From positions 1 through 26,421 of the forward strand of contig PDQE01000001.1 in the NCBI GenBank assembly GCA_002747735.1: a stretch of DNA of 26,421 nt, written 5' to 3'. The stretch is from Flavobacteriales bacterium. GTDB lineage: Bacteria > Bacteroidota > Bacteroidia > Flavobacteriales > Flavobacteriaceae. Made by a program: the position numbers and the translations under genes. Within the stretch, counting starts at the first letter, position 1; each line of letters opens with the position of its first letter. Under the pieces are notes generated by a model. That model saw nothing but the letters and a program-made list of their open reading frames with translations, made no database searches and was not told the origin of the DNA. Positions 15,850-24,916 of this stretch are shown one piece after another.

Positions 15850-17304
15850 ATGACAGAGGAAAAAATTATAGACGAAAGTAAACAAGGACAGGCCTTAAAA
15901 ACTACCCAAATTTCAGGCAATAAGAAAAAACTGTTTATAGAGAGTTACGGCTGCCAGATGAATATGAGTGATAGTGAAATAGTAGCTGCCATTCTTTCTG
16001 AGCATGGTTTTAACACCATTCAAGAATTAGAAGATGCTGATTTGGTTTTAGTAAACACCTGTTCTATAAGAGACAAAGCCGAACAAACCATTAGAAAACG
16101 ATTAAAATACTACAACACCATAAAAACACATAAAAATCCGGGGATGAAAGTTGGGGTTTTGGGTTGTATGGCAGAGCGGATAAAAGCCAAATTTTTAGAA
16201 GAAGAGAAGATAGTAGATTTAGTAGTAGGTCCGGATGCTTATCGCGATTTGCCCAATCTAGTAAAAGAAGTAGAAGCCGGTAGGGAGGCGGTAAACGTAA
16301 TCCTCTCTAAGGAAGAAACCTACGCCGATGTTTCTCCTGTACGGTTGCAATCTAACGGTGTTTCCGCTTTTGTAAGCATTACTCGCGGATGTGACAATAT
16401 GTGTACATTTTGTGTAGTGCCGTTTACGCGAGGCAGGGAACGGAGCCGCAATCCACAAAGTATCTTAAAAGAAATTGAAGAATTACACAACAAAAACTTT
16501 AAAGAAGTTACGCTGCTTGGCCAGAATGTAGATAGTTATTTATGGTATGGCGGCGGACTAAAAAAGAATTTTAAAAATGCCTCTGCCATTGTTAAAGCTA
16601 CGGCTGTTGATTTTGCCCAATTACTGGATATATGTGCTACGGCTTTTCCAAAAATGCGTTTTAGATTTTCTACTTCCAACCCGCAAGATATGAGTTTGGA
16701 CGTACTGCACACCATGGCAAAACACAAAAATATTTGCAAATACATTCACCTGCCCGTGCAATCCGGCAGTACTAGAATTTTAAACCGTATGAACCGCCAG
16801 CATACCCGGGAAGAATATATGAAGTTAGTTGACAATATAAGAAGAATTTTGCCCGACTGTGCCTTGTCTCAGGATATGATAGCCGGATTCTGTGGCGAAA
16901 CCGAAGAAGACCACAAAGAAACACTAAGCCTAATGGAATATGTAAAATATGATTTTGGGTTTATGTTTGCCTATTCCGAAAGGCCCGGCACACTTGCGGC
17001 AAAAAAATTTAAAGATGACATACCCCTTAAAGTAAAAAAACAGCGACTGACAGAGATTATCGCTTTACAGCAGGAACATTCCCATTACCGAACCAAACAG
17101 CATTTGGGCAAGATAGAAGAAGTCCTCATAGAAGGTACTTCTAAAAAGGATAACAACCAATGGAAAGGCAGAAACACTCAAAATACCGTAGTGGTTTTTC
17201 CAAAAGAACACTATAAAATGGGAGATTTTGTAAATGTGAAGATAGAAAGTTGTACGTCTGCCACGTTAATTGGAACGGCCGTAGGGTATCCAAACAATAA
17301 TTAA
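15850..17304 (+). CDS. miaB: tRNA-2-methylthio-N6-dimethylallyladenosine synthase MiaB
   Basis: A 484-residue radical-SAM methylthiotransferase that adds the 2-methylthio group to i6A37 of tRNAs reading UNN codons. The N-terminal UPF0004 domain carries the auxiliary-cluster cysteines Cys35 (SYGCQMN), Cys71 (NTCSIRDKAE) and Cys106 (VLGCMAER). The radical-SAM CxxxCxxC is Cys181, Cys185 and Cys188 (RGCDNMCTFC), and a C-terminal TRAM domain (about 415-480) binds RNA. Compared with the E. coli protein there is an insertion after LLGQNVDSY (LWYGGGLKKNFKNAS...). The frame is open upstream to ATG 15784, but the TATCTTTG box at 15811 and the domain start favour ATG 15850. It begins the miaB-to-groEL block. 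Confidence 0.95.
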   Translation: MTEEKIIDESKQGQALKTTQISGNKKKLFIESYGCQMNMSDSEIVAAILSEHGFNTIQELEDADLVLVNTCSIRDKAEQTIRKRLKYYNTIKTHKNPGMKVGVLGCMAERIKAKFLEEEKIVDLVVGPDAYRDLPNLVKEVEAGREAVNVILSKEETYADVSPVRLQSNGVSAFVSITRGCDNMCTFCVVPFTRGRERSRNPQSILKEIEELHNKNFKEVTLLGQNVDSYLWYGGGLKKNFKNASAIVKATAVDFAQLLDICATAFPKMRFRFSTSNPQDMSLDVLHTMAKHKNICKYIHLPVQSGSTRILNRMNRQHTREEYMKLVDNIRRILPDCALSQDMIAGFCGETEEDHKETLSLMEYVKYDFGFMFAYSERPGTLAAKKFKDDIPLKVKKQRLTEIIALQQEHSHYRTKQHLGKIEEVLIEGTSKKDNNQWKGRNTQNTVVVFPKEHYKMGDFVNVKIESCTSATLIGTAVGYPNNN

Positions 17305-17424
17305 AAAATTTAAAATTCAAGTTTATTGTGACAAATGATTTTATATATGAAAACTAGAAATTAATATTTATCATAACATTTATTATCTTGATTCCTGTTT
17401 CTAAACGTCTTGTATCTCAATAAA

Positions 17425-18666
17425 ATGGAAAACTTACAAACCATAAAACAACGTTTTGGCATTATAGGCAATGATTCGGAATTGAATCGTGCCGTTGAAA
17501 AAGCCATTCGGGTATCCGCTACGGATATTACAGTGCTAGTTACCGGCGAAAGTGGTGTTGGAAAAGAAAGTATCCCAAAAATTATCCATCAGTTATCGCA
17601 CAGAAAACACGCCAAATACATCGCTGTTAACTGTGGTGCCATTCCAGAAGGAACCATAGACAGTGAACTGTTTGGCCATGAGAAAGGTTCCTTTACCGGA
17701 GCTACTCAAACTCGCAGCGGCTACTTTGAAGTGGCAGATGGTGGCACCATTTTTCTGGACGAAGTGGGCGAGCTACCCCTAACCACTCAGGTACGTTTAC
17801 TCAGAGTTTTAGAAAACGGCGAATTTATAAAAGTAGGTTCTTCAAAAGTGCAGAAGACCAATGTAAGAATAGTTGCCGCTACCAACCTTAACATGCTAGA
17901 GGCCATCAATAAAGGAAAATTCAGAGAAGACCTTTTTTACCGATTGAGTACCGTGGATATTCACCTGCCACCATTACGAAAACGGAAAGAAGACATCCAT
18001 CTGTTGTTTAGAAAATTTGCTTCGGACTTTGCACAGAAATATAAGATGCCCACCATCAGGCTATCGGATGAGGCTGTTATTTCACTACAAAATTATTCTT
18101 GGAAAGGTAACATAAGGCAACTTAAAAATATAGCTGAACAAATGTCTGTAATAGAGCAAAACCGTGAAATTTCGGAACGCACTTTAAAGAGTTATCTTCC
18201 GGATTATTCAGACAACTTTCCAGCGTTGATAAAAAACCAATCCGAAAAATCTGATTTTTCCAATGAACGGGAAATTCTGTATAAAGTGCTGTTTGACATG
18301 CGAAATGACATTAATGACCTTAAAAAATTAACGCTTTCGCTGATGAATGACGACAAGGAAACAGATGTAAAAGACACCCAGCAACTCATCCAAAAAATTT
18401 ATGGCGATGATACTGGTGAAGAAAGTTTGGTAGAAATTATCTCGCCAAACAAAACCGAAACTTACCAAGAGCCACAGCACACCGCCTATAAAGACAAATA
18501 CGAAGATGCCGAAACCGTAGAAGAAACCTTGTCTTTACAAGAAAAAGAAGTAGAAATGATTAAAAAAGCTCTGGAAAGAAATAATAATAAACGTAAATTG
18601 GCCGCAAAAGATTTGGGCATATCAGAGCGGACATTGTATAGAAAGATTAAGCAGTTTGACCTATAA
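17425..18666 (+). CDS. sigma-54 interaction domain AAA+ transcriptional activator without receiver domain
   Basis: A 413-residue bacterial enhancer-binding protein that would remodel sigma-54 RNA polymerase at -24/-12 promoters. The AAA+ domain starts almost at the N-terminus: Walker A GESGVGKES (41-49), the sigma-54 contact loop as GSFTGA (88-93, Ser instead of the usual Ala), Walker B GTIFLDEVGE, and the arginine-finger region FREDLFYRLS. A charged linker follows, then a Fis-type helix-turn-helix in the last 40 residues (AAKDLGISERTLYRKIKQF). No receiver, GAF or PAS sensor precedes the AAA+ domain, so control must come from a partner or from expression level. A longer frame from TTG 17410 adds five residues; ATG 17425 is preferred. 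lptE, the TPR gene and secG follow. Confidence 0.92.
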   Translation: MENLQTIKQRFGIIGNDSELNRAVEKAIRVSATDITVLVTGESGVGKESIPKIIHQLSHRKHAKYIAVNCGAIPEGTIDSELFGHEKGSFTGATQTRSGYFEVADGGTIFLDEVGELPLTTQVRLLRVLENGEFIKVGSSKVQKTNVRIVAATNLNMLEAINKGKFREDLFYRLSTVDIHLPPLRKRKEDIHLLFRKFASDFAQKYKMPTIRLSDEAVISLQNYSWKGNIRQLKNIAEQMSVIEQNREISERTLKSYLPDYSDNFPALIKNQSEKSDFSNEREILYKVLFDMRNDINDLKKLTLSLMNDDKETDVKDTQQLIQKIYGDDTGEESLVEIISPNKTETYQEPQHTAYKDKYEDAETVEETLSLQEKEVEMIKKALERNNNKRKLAAKDLGISERTLYRKIKQFDL

Positions 18667-18775
18667 GAAAGATGAAATTTGAGATTGAAAAATTGCCCAT
18701 CTCAGCTAAAGCTATGGTAAATGAAAAAATATTTATCTGCTCAACGATTAAACAATTAAACATCAATCATAAGGA

Positions 18776-19273
18776 ATGAAAAAAATTATAGTGCTAATTC
18801 TTACATTAGGTATAGCTCAAAGTTGTGGAGTATATTCCTTTACCGGCGGTGACACCGGAGATGCAAAAACTGTACAGATTGATTTTTTCCCTAATGATGC
18901 CCAATTGGTAGAACCCTCGGTGAGCCAGAAGTTTACCACAGCCTTACAAGACCTATTTGTACGGCAAACCAACCTAAACCTAACCAGAACGGGAGGCGAT
19001 TTACATTTTGAAGGCGAAATTACAGATTATAAAATCTTGCCCATTACCGCAACTGCAGACCAACGTGCAGCCCAAAACCGATTAACCATTGCGGTAAGAG
19101 TAAGGTATTACAACAATTTAGATGAAGAAAAAAACTTTGAAAAAACATTTTCTTTTTATTCGGATTTTGGAGCAAATCAGCAATTAACAGGAGGGGTTTT
19201 GGATGCCGCCTTAGAAGAAATTTTTGAACGCATAACTCAGGATATTTTTAATGCCTCGGTGGCCAATTGGTAA
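18776..19273 (+). CDS. lptE: LPS assembly lipoprotein LptE family
   Basis: A 165-residue lipoprotein: a hydrophobic signal, then QSC with Cys17 as lipid site, followed by GVYSFTGG, the characteristic opening of Bacteroidota LptE. LptE plugs the LptD barrel in the outer membrane and helps deliver lipopolysaccharide to the surface. The mature domain is a small alpha/beta fold (FFPNDAQLVEPSVSQKFT, LHFEGEITDYKILP, FERITQDIFNASVANW). The next gene starts 3 bases after the stop, so lptE, the TPR gene and secG form a tight run. The gene follows the AAA+ activator after 109 bp with no strong terminator between. Confidence 0.88.
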   Translation: MKKIIVLILTLGIAQSCGVYSFTGGDTGDAKTVQIDFFPNDAQLVEPSVSQKFTTALQDLFVRQTNLNLTRTGGDLHFEGEITDYKILPITATADQRAAQNRLTIAVRVRYYNNLDEEKNFEKTFSFYSDFGANQQLTGGVLDAALEEIFERITQDIFNASVANW

Positions 19274-19276
19274 GAT

Positions 19277-20119
19277 ATGAACACATCTGAATTTACATCA
19301 CTTCTAATAAATCCTGATATGGTTACGGTTGCACAAACCAACCAATTGGAAGATATTATAGAAAGTTATCCGTATTTTCAGGCTGCCCGAATGCTGCATC
19401 TCAACGCTTTAAAAAAACAACACAGCTTTAAATACAATCTCTTTTTAAAGAAAACAGCGGCACATACCTGTAACAGAACAGTATTATTTGATTTTATTAC
19501 TGCTAATTCATTGCATGTAAGCAACCCTATTAAAGATCAAAAGCGGTTTATAGCAAGCAAAGATGTGGTAGATGCCGAAGTGATAGACCAATCTACCAGA
19601 TTACATGAAAATATTGGTACTCACCAAGAAGTATTAAAAACCAAAAAGGCAGATACTTTAGAAGAAGTCAAAGAAAAATTGGAGATAGGAAAGCCATTAG
19701 CGTTTGATAGGGACGAACTGCATTCCTTTAATGATTGGCTACAAGTAGTCAACCTTAAGCCTATTTCTCGTTCCGCAGAAGAAAAACAAACCGTACACAA
19801 ACAAAAAGAACATCAAAAAACAACAGAAACCACTTGGGCAAAAAAGAAGAAAAATTTTGAATTAATAGAAAATTTTATAAAAACCAATCCTAAAATAAGG
19901 CCACAAAAAGATGTAGCCAAGGGCAATATAGCCGGAGAGAGCAGCCAGGAAAACAAAGACTTAATGACCGAAACTTTGGCCAGAGTTTATCTGGAACAAA
20001 AAAAATACGACAAGGCCATACAAGCATTTAAAATATTAAGTTTGAAATATCCGGAAAAAAGTAGTTTCTTTGCAGACCGAATTAAAGCGATAAAATTCTT
20101 ACAAAAAAATACATCATAA
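19277..20119 (+). CDS. TPR-containing protein of unknown function
   Basis: A 280-residue soluble protein without a signal peptide. The N-terminal ~95 residues are helical (ESYPYFQAARMLHLNALKK is family-typical). A charged, low-complexity middle follows (about 100-225, with DELHSFNDWLQ at 146-156). One tetratricopeptide-like repeat closes it at about 232-265 (LARVYLEQKKYDKAIQAFKIL). I do not know its function. It is set 3 bases after lptE and 1 base before secG, so it is co-translated with two envelope-biogenesis genes and may work in that area; this is inference from position only. Confidence 0.8.
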   Translation: MNTSEFTSLLINPDMVTVAQTNQLEDIIESYPYFQAARMLHLNALKKQHSFKYNLFLKKTAAHTCNRTVLFDFITANSLHVSNPIKDQKRFIASKDVVDAEVIDQSTRLHENIGTHQEVLKTKKADTLEEVKEKLEIGKPLAFDRDELHSFNDWLQVVNLKPISRSAEEKQTVHKQKEHQKTTETTWAKKKKNFELIENFIKTNPKIRPQKDVAKGNIAGESSQENKDLMTETLARVYLEQKKYDKAIQAFKILSLKYPEKSSFFADRIKAIKFLQKNTS

Positions 20120-20120
20120 T

Positions 20121-20462
20121 ATGAGCTATACATTATTTCTAATCCTTATAGTTATAGTAGCTGTTTTGCTAATATTGGTAATTATGGTTCAAAACCCAAA
20201 AGGTGGCGGCCTATCATCATCCTTTGGCGGTGCAGGCACACAAAATCTAGGTGGTGTTAAAAATACAACCAACTTTTTAGACAAGAGTACCTGGACACTG
20301 GCTACAGCATTGGGAGCGTTAATCCTGTTATCCAATTTCGCCATCCCCAGAGATAACGTAAATACTCAGTCTCAAATAGAAGAAACACTAAATGAGCGAA
20401 ACACCGTTGAAATGCCAACTAACAACCAAAATAACAATACGGTCCAGGACACCACCAATTAA
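20121..20462 (+). CDS. secG: preprotein translocase subunit SecG
   Basis: A 113-residue SecG, the small SecYEG partner that assists SecA-driven export across the inner membrane. Two transmembrane helices (about 4-23 and 56-75) flank the conserved QNPKGGGLSSSFGGAG loop with its Asn-Phe-Leu segment (TTNFLDKSTW). The C-terminal tail (about 80-113) is hydrophilic and Asn/Thr-rich, longer than in E. coli. It starts one base after the TPR gene stop. A strong terminator at 20482 closes the operon before groES. Confidence 0.94.
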   Translation: MSYTLFLILIVIVAVLLILVIMVQNPKGGGLSSSFGGAGTQNLGGVKNTTNFLDKSTWTLATALGALILLSNFAIPRDNVNTQSQIEETLNERNTVEMPTNNQNNNTVQDTTN

Positions 20463-20481
20463 AAAATGTAAAACAATATGC

Positions 20482-20517
20482 AAAATGCCAACCAATGACA
20501 GGTTGGCATTTTTTTTT
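20482..20517 (+). terminator. Rho-independent terminator after secG
   Basis: AAAATGCCAACC (20482-20493) and GGTTGGCATTTT (20501-20512) form a perfect 12-bp stem with a 7-base loop, followed by a run of Ts. It separates the lptE-secG transcript from groESL. Confidence 0.93.
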
Positions 20518-20570
20518 GACAACCATGTAAGTACAAAAATCTAAAATGTCTATATGTCAGTTATTTCAAA

Positions 20571-20612
20571 CTGGCATGTTTTTGGCTTTAAGCCACTATC
20601 GATTTAATTTAC
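20571..20612 (+). promoter_or_regulatory. groESL promoter region: sigma-54-like and primary-sigma-like candidates plus a 13-bp palindrome
   Basis: CTGGCATGTTTTTGGCT (20571-20587) has GG and GC exactly 12 bases apart, as in -24/-12 promoters, and matches 9 of 11 consensus positions of TGGCACG-N4-TTGC. The -12 TTGC is TGGC here. The same DNA also offers TTTG at 20581 and, 20 bases on, TAATTTAC, a poor primary-sigma box. TGGCTTTAAGCCA (20583-20595) is a perfect palindrome about a central T and could be an operator. No CIRCE element is seen. Confidence 0.35.
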
Positions 20613-20635
20613 TAAAAAATTATTAATTATTTATT

Positions 20636-20914
20636 ATGAGCAAAATAAACATTAAACCGCTTGCAGACAGAGTTGTTATAAAACCAATGGAAGCGGAGGT
20701 TAAAACAGCTTCGGGCATTTATATTCCGGATTCTGCAAAAGAAAAACCACAACAAGGAAAAGTAGTAGCCGTAGGTAAAGGCACAAAAGACGAACCCACT
20801 ACCGTAAAAGTAGGCGATACCGTACTATACGGAAAATACGCCGGCACAGAACTAAAACTAGACGGTGGGGATTATTTAATAATGAGAGAAAGCGACATTT
20901 TCGCAATACTTTAA
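20636..20914 (+). CDS. groES: co-chaperonin GroES
   Basis: A 92-residue Hsp10, the lid of the GroEL folding chamber. The opening [11 protein letters not shown], the mobile-loop region ([19 protein letters not shown]), the [10 protein letters not shown] segment and the C-terminal [15 protein letters not shown] are canonical. It is transcribed with groEL, which starts 75 bp downstream. It begins 118 bases after the secG terminator hairpin, behind the candidate promoters at 20571-20612. Confidence 0.97.
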   Translation: MSKINIKPLADRVVIKPMEAEVKTASGIYIPDSAKEKPQQGKVVAVGKGTKDEPTTVKVGDTVLYGKYAGTELKLDGGDYLIMRESDIFAIL

Positions 20915-20974
20915 ATTAGTTAATAGAATTTTAACCAAACTGTCCTCAAACACTGGGAACAGCGTAAACTTTAA

Positions 20975-22630
<1,656 letters not shown>

Positions 22631-22652
22631 TAAAGTATTCATAATAAATTTT

Positions 22653-22683
22653 AAAAACCGCCTGATTTTTCTGGCGGTTTTTT
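22653..22683 (+). terminator. Rho-independent terminator after groEL
   Basis: AAAAACCGCC (22653-22662) pairs with GGCGGTTTTT (22673-22682) around a 10-base loop, ending in a T-run. Confidence 0.92.
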
Positions 22684-22698
22684 GTTTTGAGATTGATC

Positions 22699-22763
22699 TT
22701 TTACAACGCAATATAGCGTAAAAAAGCACTTTTTATTGAGTAATTTTCGAGGTAGAAATAGTA
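22699..22763 (+). repeat. copy 2 of the ~65-bp interspersed repeat
   Basis: TTTTACAACGCAATATAGCG... matches the reverse complement of 15577-15640 at about 58 of 65 positions. Its first 25 bases fold imperfectly (TTTTAC-aa-CGC / GCGTAAAA), like a terminator for DNA read leftwards. The element begins 16 bases after the groEL terminator. Confidence 0.8.
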
Positions 22764-22828
22764 TTAATGGTATCGATAAAATTTTTATTATCAGGGGTTA
22801 CGTTTGGCCTATCTAAAATATCAGGCAT
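22733..22828 (-). pseudogene. 31-codon open frame ending inside repeat copy 2, possible gene remnant
   Basis: From ATG 22828 the minus strand reads MPDILDRPNVTPDNKNFID and ends ...TISTSKITQ, stop at 22735-22733. The same ending can be read in repeat copy 1 (plus strand, about 15578-15607) if one missing base is allowed, and two of the base differences there (ACT/ACC, TCT/TCC) are synonymous. This hints that the repeat contains the 3' end of a former gene. I do not recognise the peptide; a chance ORF is possible. Confidence 0.3.
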
Positions 22829-23079
22829 AAAACAATCAAATATTTTATTGATTATCAACACCTAAAAGAAGATACAGGTTTATAAACTTTTTTACTCGTA
22901 ACTACGGCTATGACTTTCAAAAAGCACCTTATCTGAGCAAATTTTATCTCATTTTAGCTCACAACTCTTTTTATCTTTTAGTAAGGAGTTCGTGAATCTT
23001 TGATTTCGGTTAAAAGCAAAAAGTCAAGATGATTTCTATAAGAAATAATGAATTTTATCGACTTAAGCCAGAGAAATTA
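22764..23079. other. gene-free intergenic stretch
   Basis: Apart from the short remnant above, no gene is seen. AACTACGGCTATGACT followed by CCTTATCT at about 22900-22934 resembles AACTATAGCTACGACT...CCTTATCT at about 15646-15688 in the same orientation, so other repeat-element pieces may be present. The rest is AT-rich without clear features. Confidence 0.4.
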
Positions 23080-23310
23080 TTACTCTAAATTAACTTCTTT
23101 CTCCTTTAAATCCATTTTGCAAACCGGACAGGTACCGGGTTTAGTATAGGATTTACCATCTTCACAGTCCATAGGACACTGATAGACTACATTATCTGCC
23201 ACTTTGGTTTTTTCTTCAACTTTAAATTCTTCTTTTTTATCGCTCTTACAGGCGGAAAAAGCAAGTGTTAAAGTTACTACTAAAACAAATAATAATAGTG
23301 ATTTTTTCAT
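23080..23310 (-). CDS. small heavy-metal-binding-domain lipoprotein
   Basis: A 76-residue lipoprotein. The signal ends in FSAC (Cys21 lipidated), then a charged linker, then one compact metal-binding domain at about 43-70: YQCPMDCEDGKSYTKPGTCP and CKMDL. Cys45, Cys49, Cys61 and Cys64, with Met47 and Met66, fit the heavy-metal-binding domain seen at the N-termini of CusB-type efflux proteins and copper ATPases (YxCPMHP...PGxCPxCGMxL). The usual His after CPM is Asp here and the Gly before the last Met is Lys. It may bind copper or zinc at the outer envelope. It diverges from pncB, and no efflux pump lies nearby, although a metal-protein gene fragment lies 2.3 kb to the right. Confidence 0.85.
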   Translation of the reverse strand: MKKSLLLFVLVVTLTLAFSACKSDKKEEFKVEEKTKVADNVVYQCPMDCEDGKSYTKPGTCPVCKMDLKEKEVNLE

Positions 23311-23315
23311 TTTAT

Positions 23316-23416
23316 AAGGTATTAAATTGATAGCTAAAATACATATTTTCTGAAATTATGAGGCATCTGAAATTTTTTTCATTCAACAAGGTATTTATCA
23401 ATAGAAACAATACCTT
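23316..23416. promoter_or_regulatory. repeated octamer AAGGTATT in the divergent lipoprotein/pncB region
   Basis: AAGGTATT occurs at 23316-23323 and 23388-23395 and inverted (AATACCTT) at 23409-23416. The last two form a perfect 8-bp inverted repeat with a 13-base spacer ending 17 bases before the pncB ATG. Within it TACCTTTA (23411-23418) is one base off a -7 box. It could be an operator or an mRNA hairpin; no regulator is identified. Confidence 0.35.
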
Positions 23417-23433
23417 TATAAAAAAATATTTTT

Positions 23434-24837
23434 ATGGCTTTCCAATATACTGCTACTTACACCGATCTGTACCAACTCAGTATGGCTCAGGTTTATTTTA
23501 AAAATAAAAAAGGAGCTGAAAAAGCGGTGTTTGATTATTATTTTAGAAAAAATCCTTTTGGTGGAGGATATACAATTTTTGCAGGCTTGCAAGATTTACT
23601 AAAAACATTAAAAAAACTGCAATTCAGTAAAGAAGACCTCGATTTTTTAAAAAAAGAGAACTTTGATGCTGATTTTTTAAATTATCTAAAGAACTTTTCC
23701 TTTAAAGGGACCATATATTCTTCTCAAGAAGGCGATGTAGTCTTTCCCAACAGGCCTATTTTACGGGTAGAAGCTTCTTTGATAGATGCCCAACTCATAG
23801 AAACCATTTTGTTAAACACCTTAAATTTTGAGAGTCTCATAGCTACCAAAGCCAGAAGAATTCGTTGGATAGCAAATGATAAAACCTTAATTGATTTTGG
23901 CTTGCGTAGGGCTCAGGGTACCGGTGGATATGCTGCTGCCAGAGCTGCATTTATTGGCGGATTTAACGGCACAAGTAATGTGATGGCCGGACTGGATTAT
24001 AACATTCCTGTATCAGGTACTATGGCTCATTCTTTTATTCAAAGTTACGATGAGGAACTCACTGCATTTAGGGCTTTTGCCGAAAACCGGCCGGAAAAAT
24101 GTATATTACTGGTAGATACTTATAACACACTAACAAGCGGCATTCCTAATGCCATTACCGTAGCCAAAGAAATGGAAAGCCGTGGGCATAAGCTACTGGG
24201 TGTTCGTTTAGACAGTGGCGACCTTGCATATTTTTCCAGAAAAGCGAGAAAAATGCTGGATGACGCCGGACTGAACTATGTTAAAATTGCTGCTTCTAAC
24301 CAATTGGATGAACGGGTGATAAAAAGTCTGCAGGAACAAAAAGCCTGTATAGATATTTACGGTGTGGGTACCAGCTTGGTTATCGGTAGGCCGGATGCAG
24401 CATTAGACGGTGTTTATAAGTTAGTTTTTTACAATAATGAACCTAGAATAAAATTATCAGAGAATATTTTTAAAATCACATTGCCTCATATCAAGCAAGT
24501 CTTTAGAATAAAGGACAATAATGGTAGCTGGATAGGAGCAGATGCCATAGGGCTAGCTAACGAAAACCGAATTGAACACATGTACCATCCACATCAACCA
24601 CTAAAAAATATGAGCCTAACAGGGCTAAATCAGGAACCTATTTTACAACCGGTAATGAAAAACGGAATAATTACCATTCCTCTAAAATCTCTGGAAGAGA
24701 TAAGAACTTACAGTTTAGAGCGTTTTAGCCAACTCCCGGAAGAGCACAAACGTTTTGACAACCCGCATCAGTATAAAATAGGAATTAGTAATGCTCTAAA
24801 AAGAGAACGTAATGCTCTGATGAAACAGTATAAATAA
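23434..24837 (+). CDS. pncB: nicotinate phosphoribosyltransferase
   Basis: A 467-residue enzyme that joins nicotinate and PRPP to form nicotinate mononucleotide, the entry step of the Preiss-Handler NAD salvage route. Family motifs are clear: YTDLYQLSMAQVYF at the N-terminus, RRAQGTGGYAAARAAFIGG (158-176), GTMAHSF with His199 as the probable phosphorylated histidine, and VRLDSGDL (257-264) for PRPP binding. Length fits the bacterial form. The nicotinamidase gene pncA follows 79 bp downstream in the same direction and supplies its substrate. A repeated octamer just upstream may be regulatory. Confidence 0.96.
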   Translation: MAFQYTATYTDLYQLSMAQVYFKNKKGAEKAVFDYYFRKNPFGGGYTIFAGLQDLLKTLKKLQFSKEDLDFLKKENFDADFLNYLKNFSFKGTIYSSQEGDVVFPNRPILRVEASLIDAQLIETILLNTLNFESLIATKARRIRWIANDKTLIDFGLRRAQGTGGYAAARAAFIGGFNGTSNVMAGLDYNIPVSGTMAHSFIQSYDEELTAFRAFAENRPEKCILLVDTYNTLTSGIPNAITVAKEMESRGHKLLGVRLDSGDLAYFSRKARKMLDDAGLNYVKIAASNQLDERVIKSLQEQKACIDIYGVGTSLVIGRPDAALDGVYKLVFYNNEPRIKLSENIFKITLPHIKQVFRIKDNNGSWIGADAIGLANENRIEHMYHPHQPLKNMSLTGLNQEPILQPVMKNGIITIPLKSLEEIRTYSLERFSQLPEEHKRFDNPHQYKIGISNALKRERNALMKQYK

Positions 24838-24873
24838 CATGTAAAATACCTGATATTAAAAATCTAATTTAAA

Positions 24874-24897
24874 ATCCTGTTAAGCTCTAAACAGGAT
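24874..24897 (+). promoter_or_regulatory. perfect 8-bp inverted repeat upstream of pncA
   Basis: ATCCTGTT (24874-24881) and AACAGGAT (24890-24897) surround an 8-base loop, ending 19 bases before the pncA ATG. There is no T-run, so it is unlikely to be a terminator. It could be an operator or an mRNA structure between pncB and pncA. Confidence 0.4.
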
Positions 24898-24916
24898 AAC
24901 CACAAACAAAACAACC

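Noticed and set aside
18680..18704. TGAGAT/ATCTCA hairpin between the sigma-54 activator and lptE as a terminator
   Set aside because: Only 6 AT-rich base pairs with a 13-base loop and no T-run.
20520..20635. CIRCE/HrcA operator upstream of groES
   Set aside because: No TTAGCACTC-N9-GAGTGCTAA-like sequence is present.
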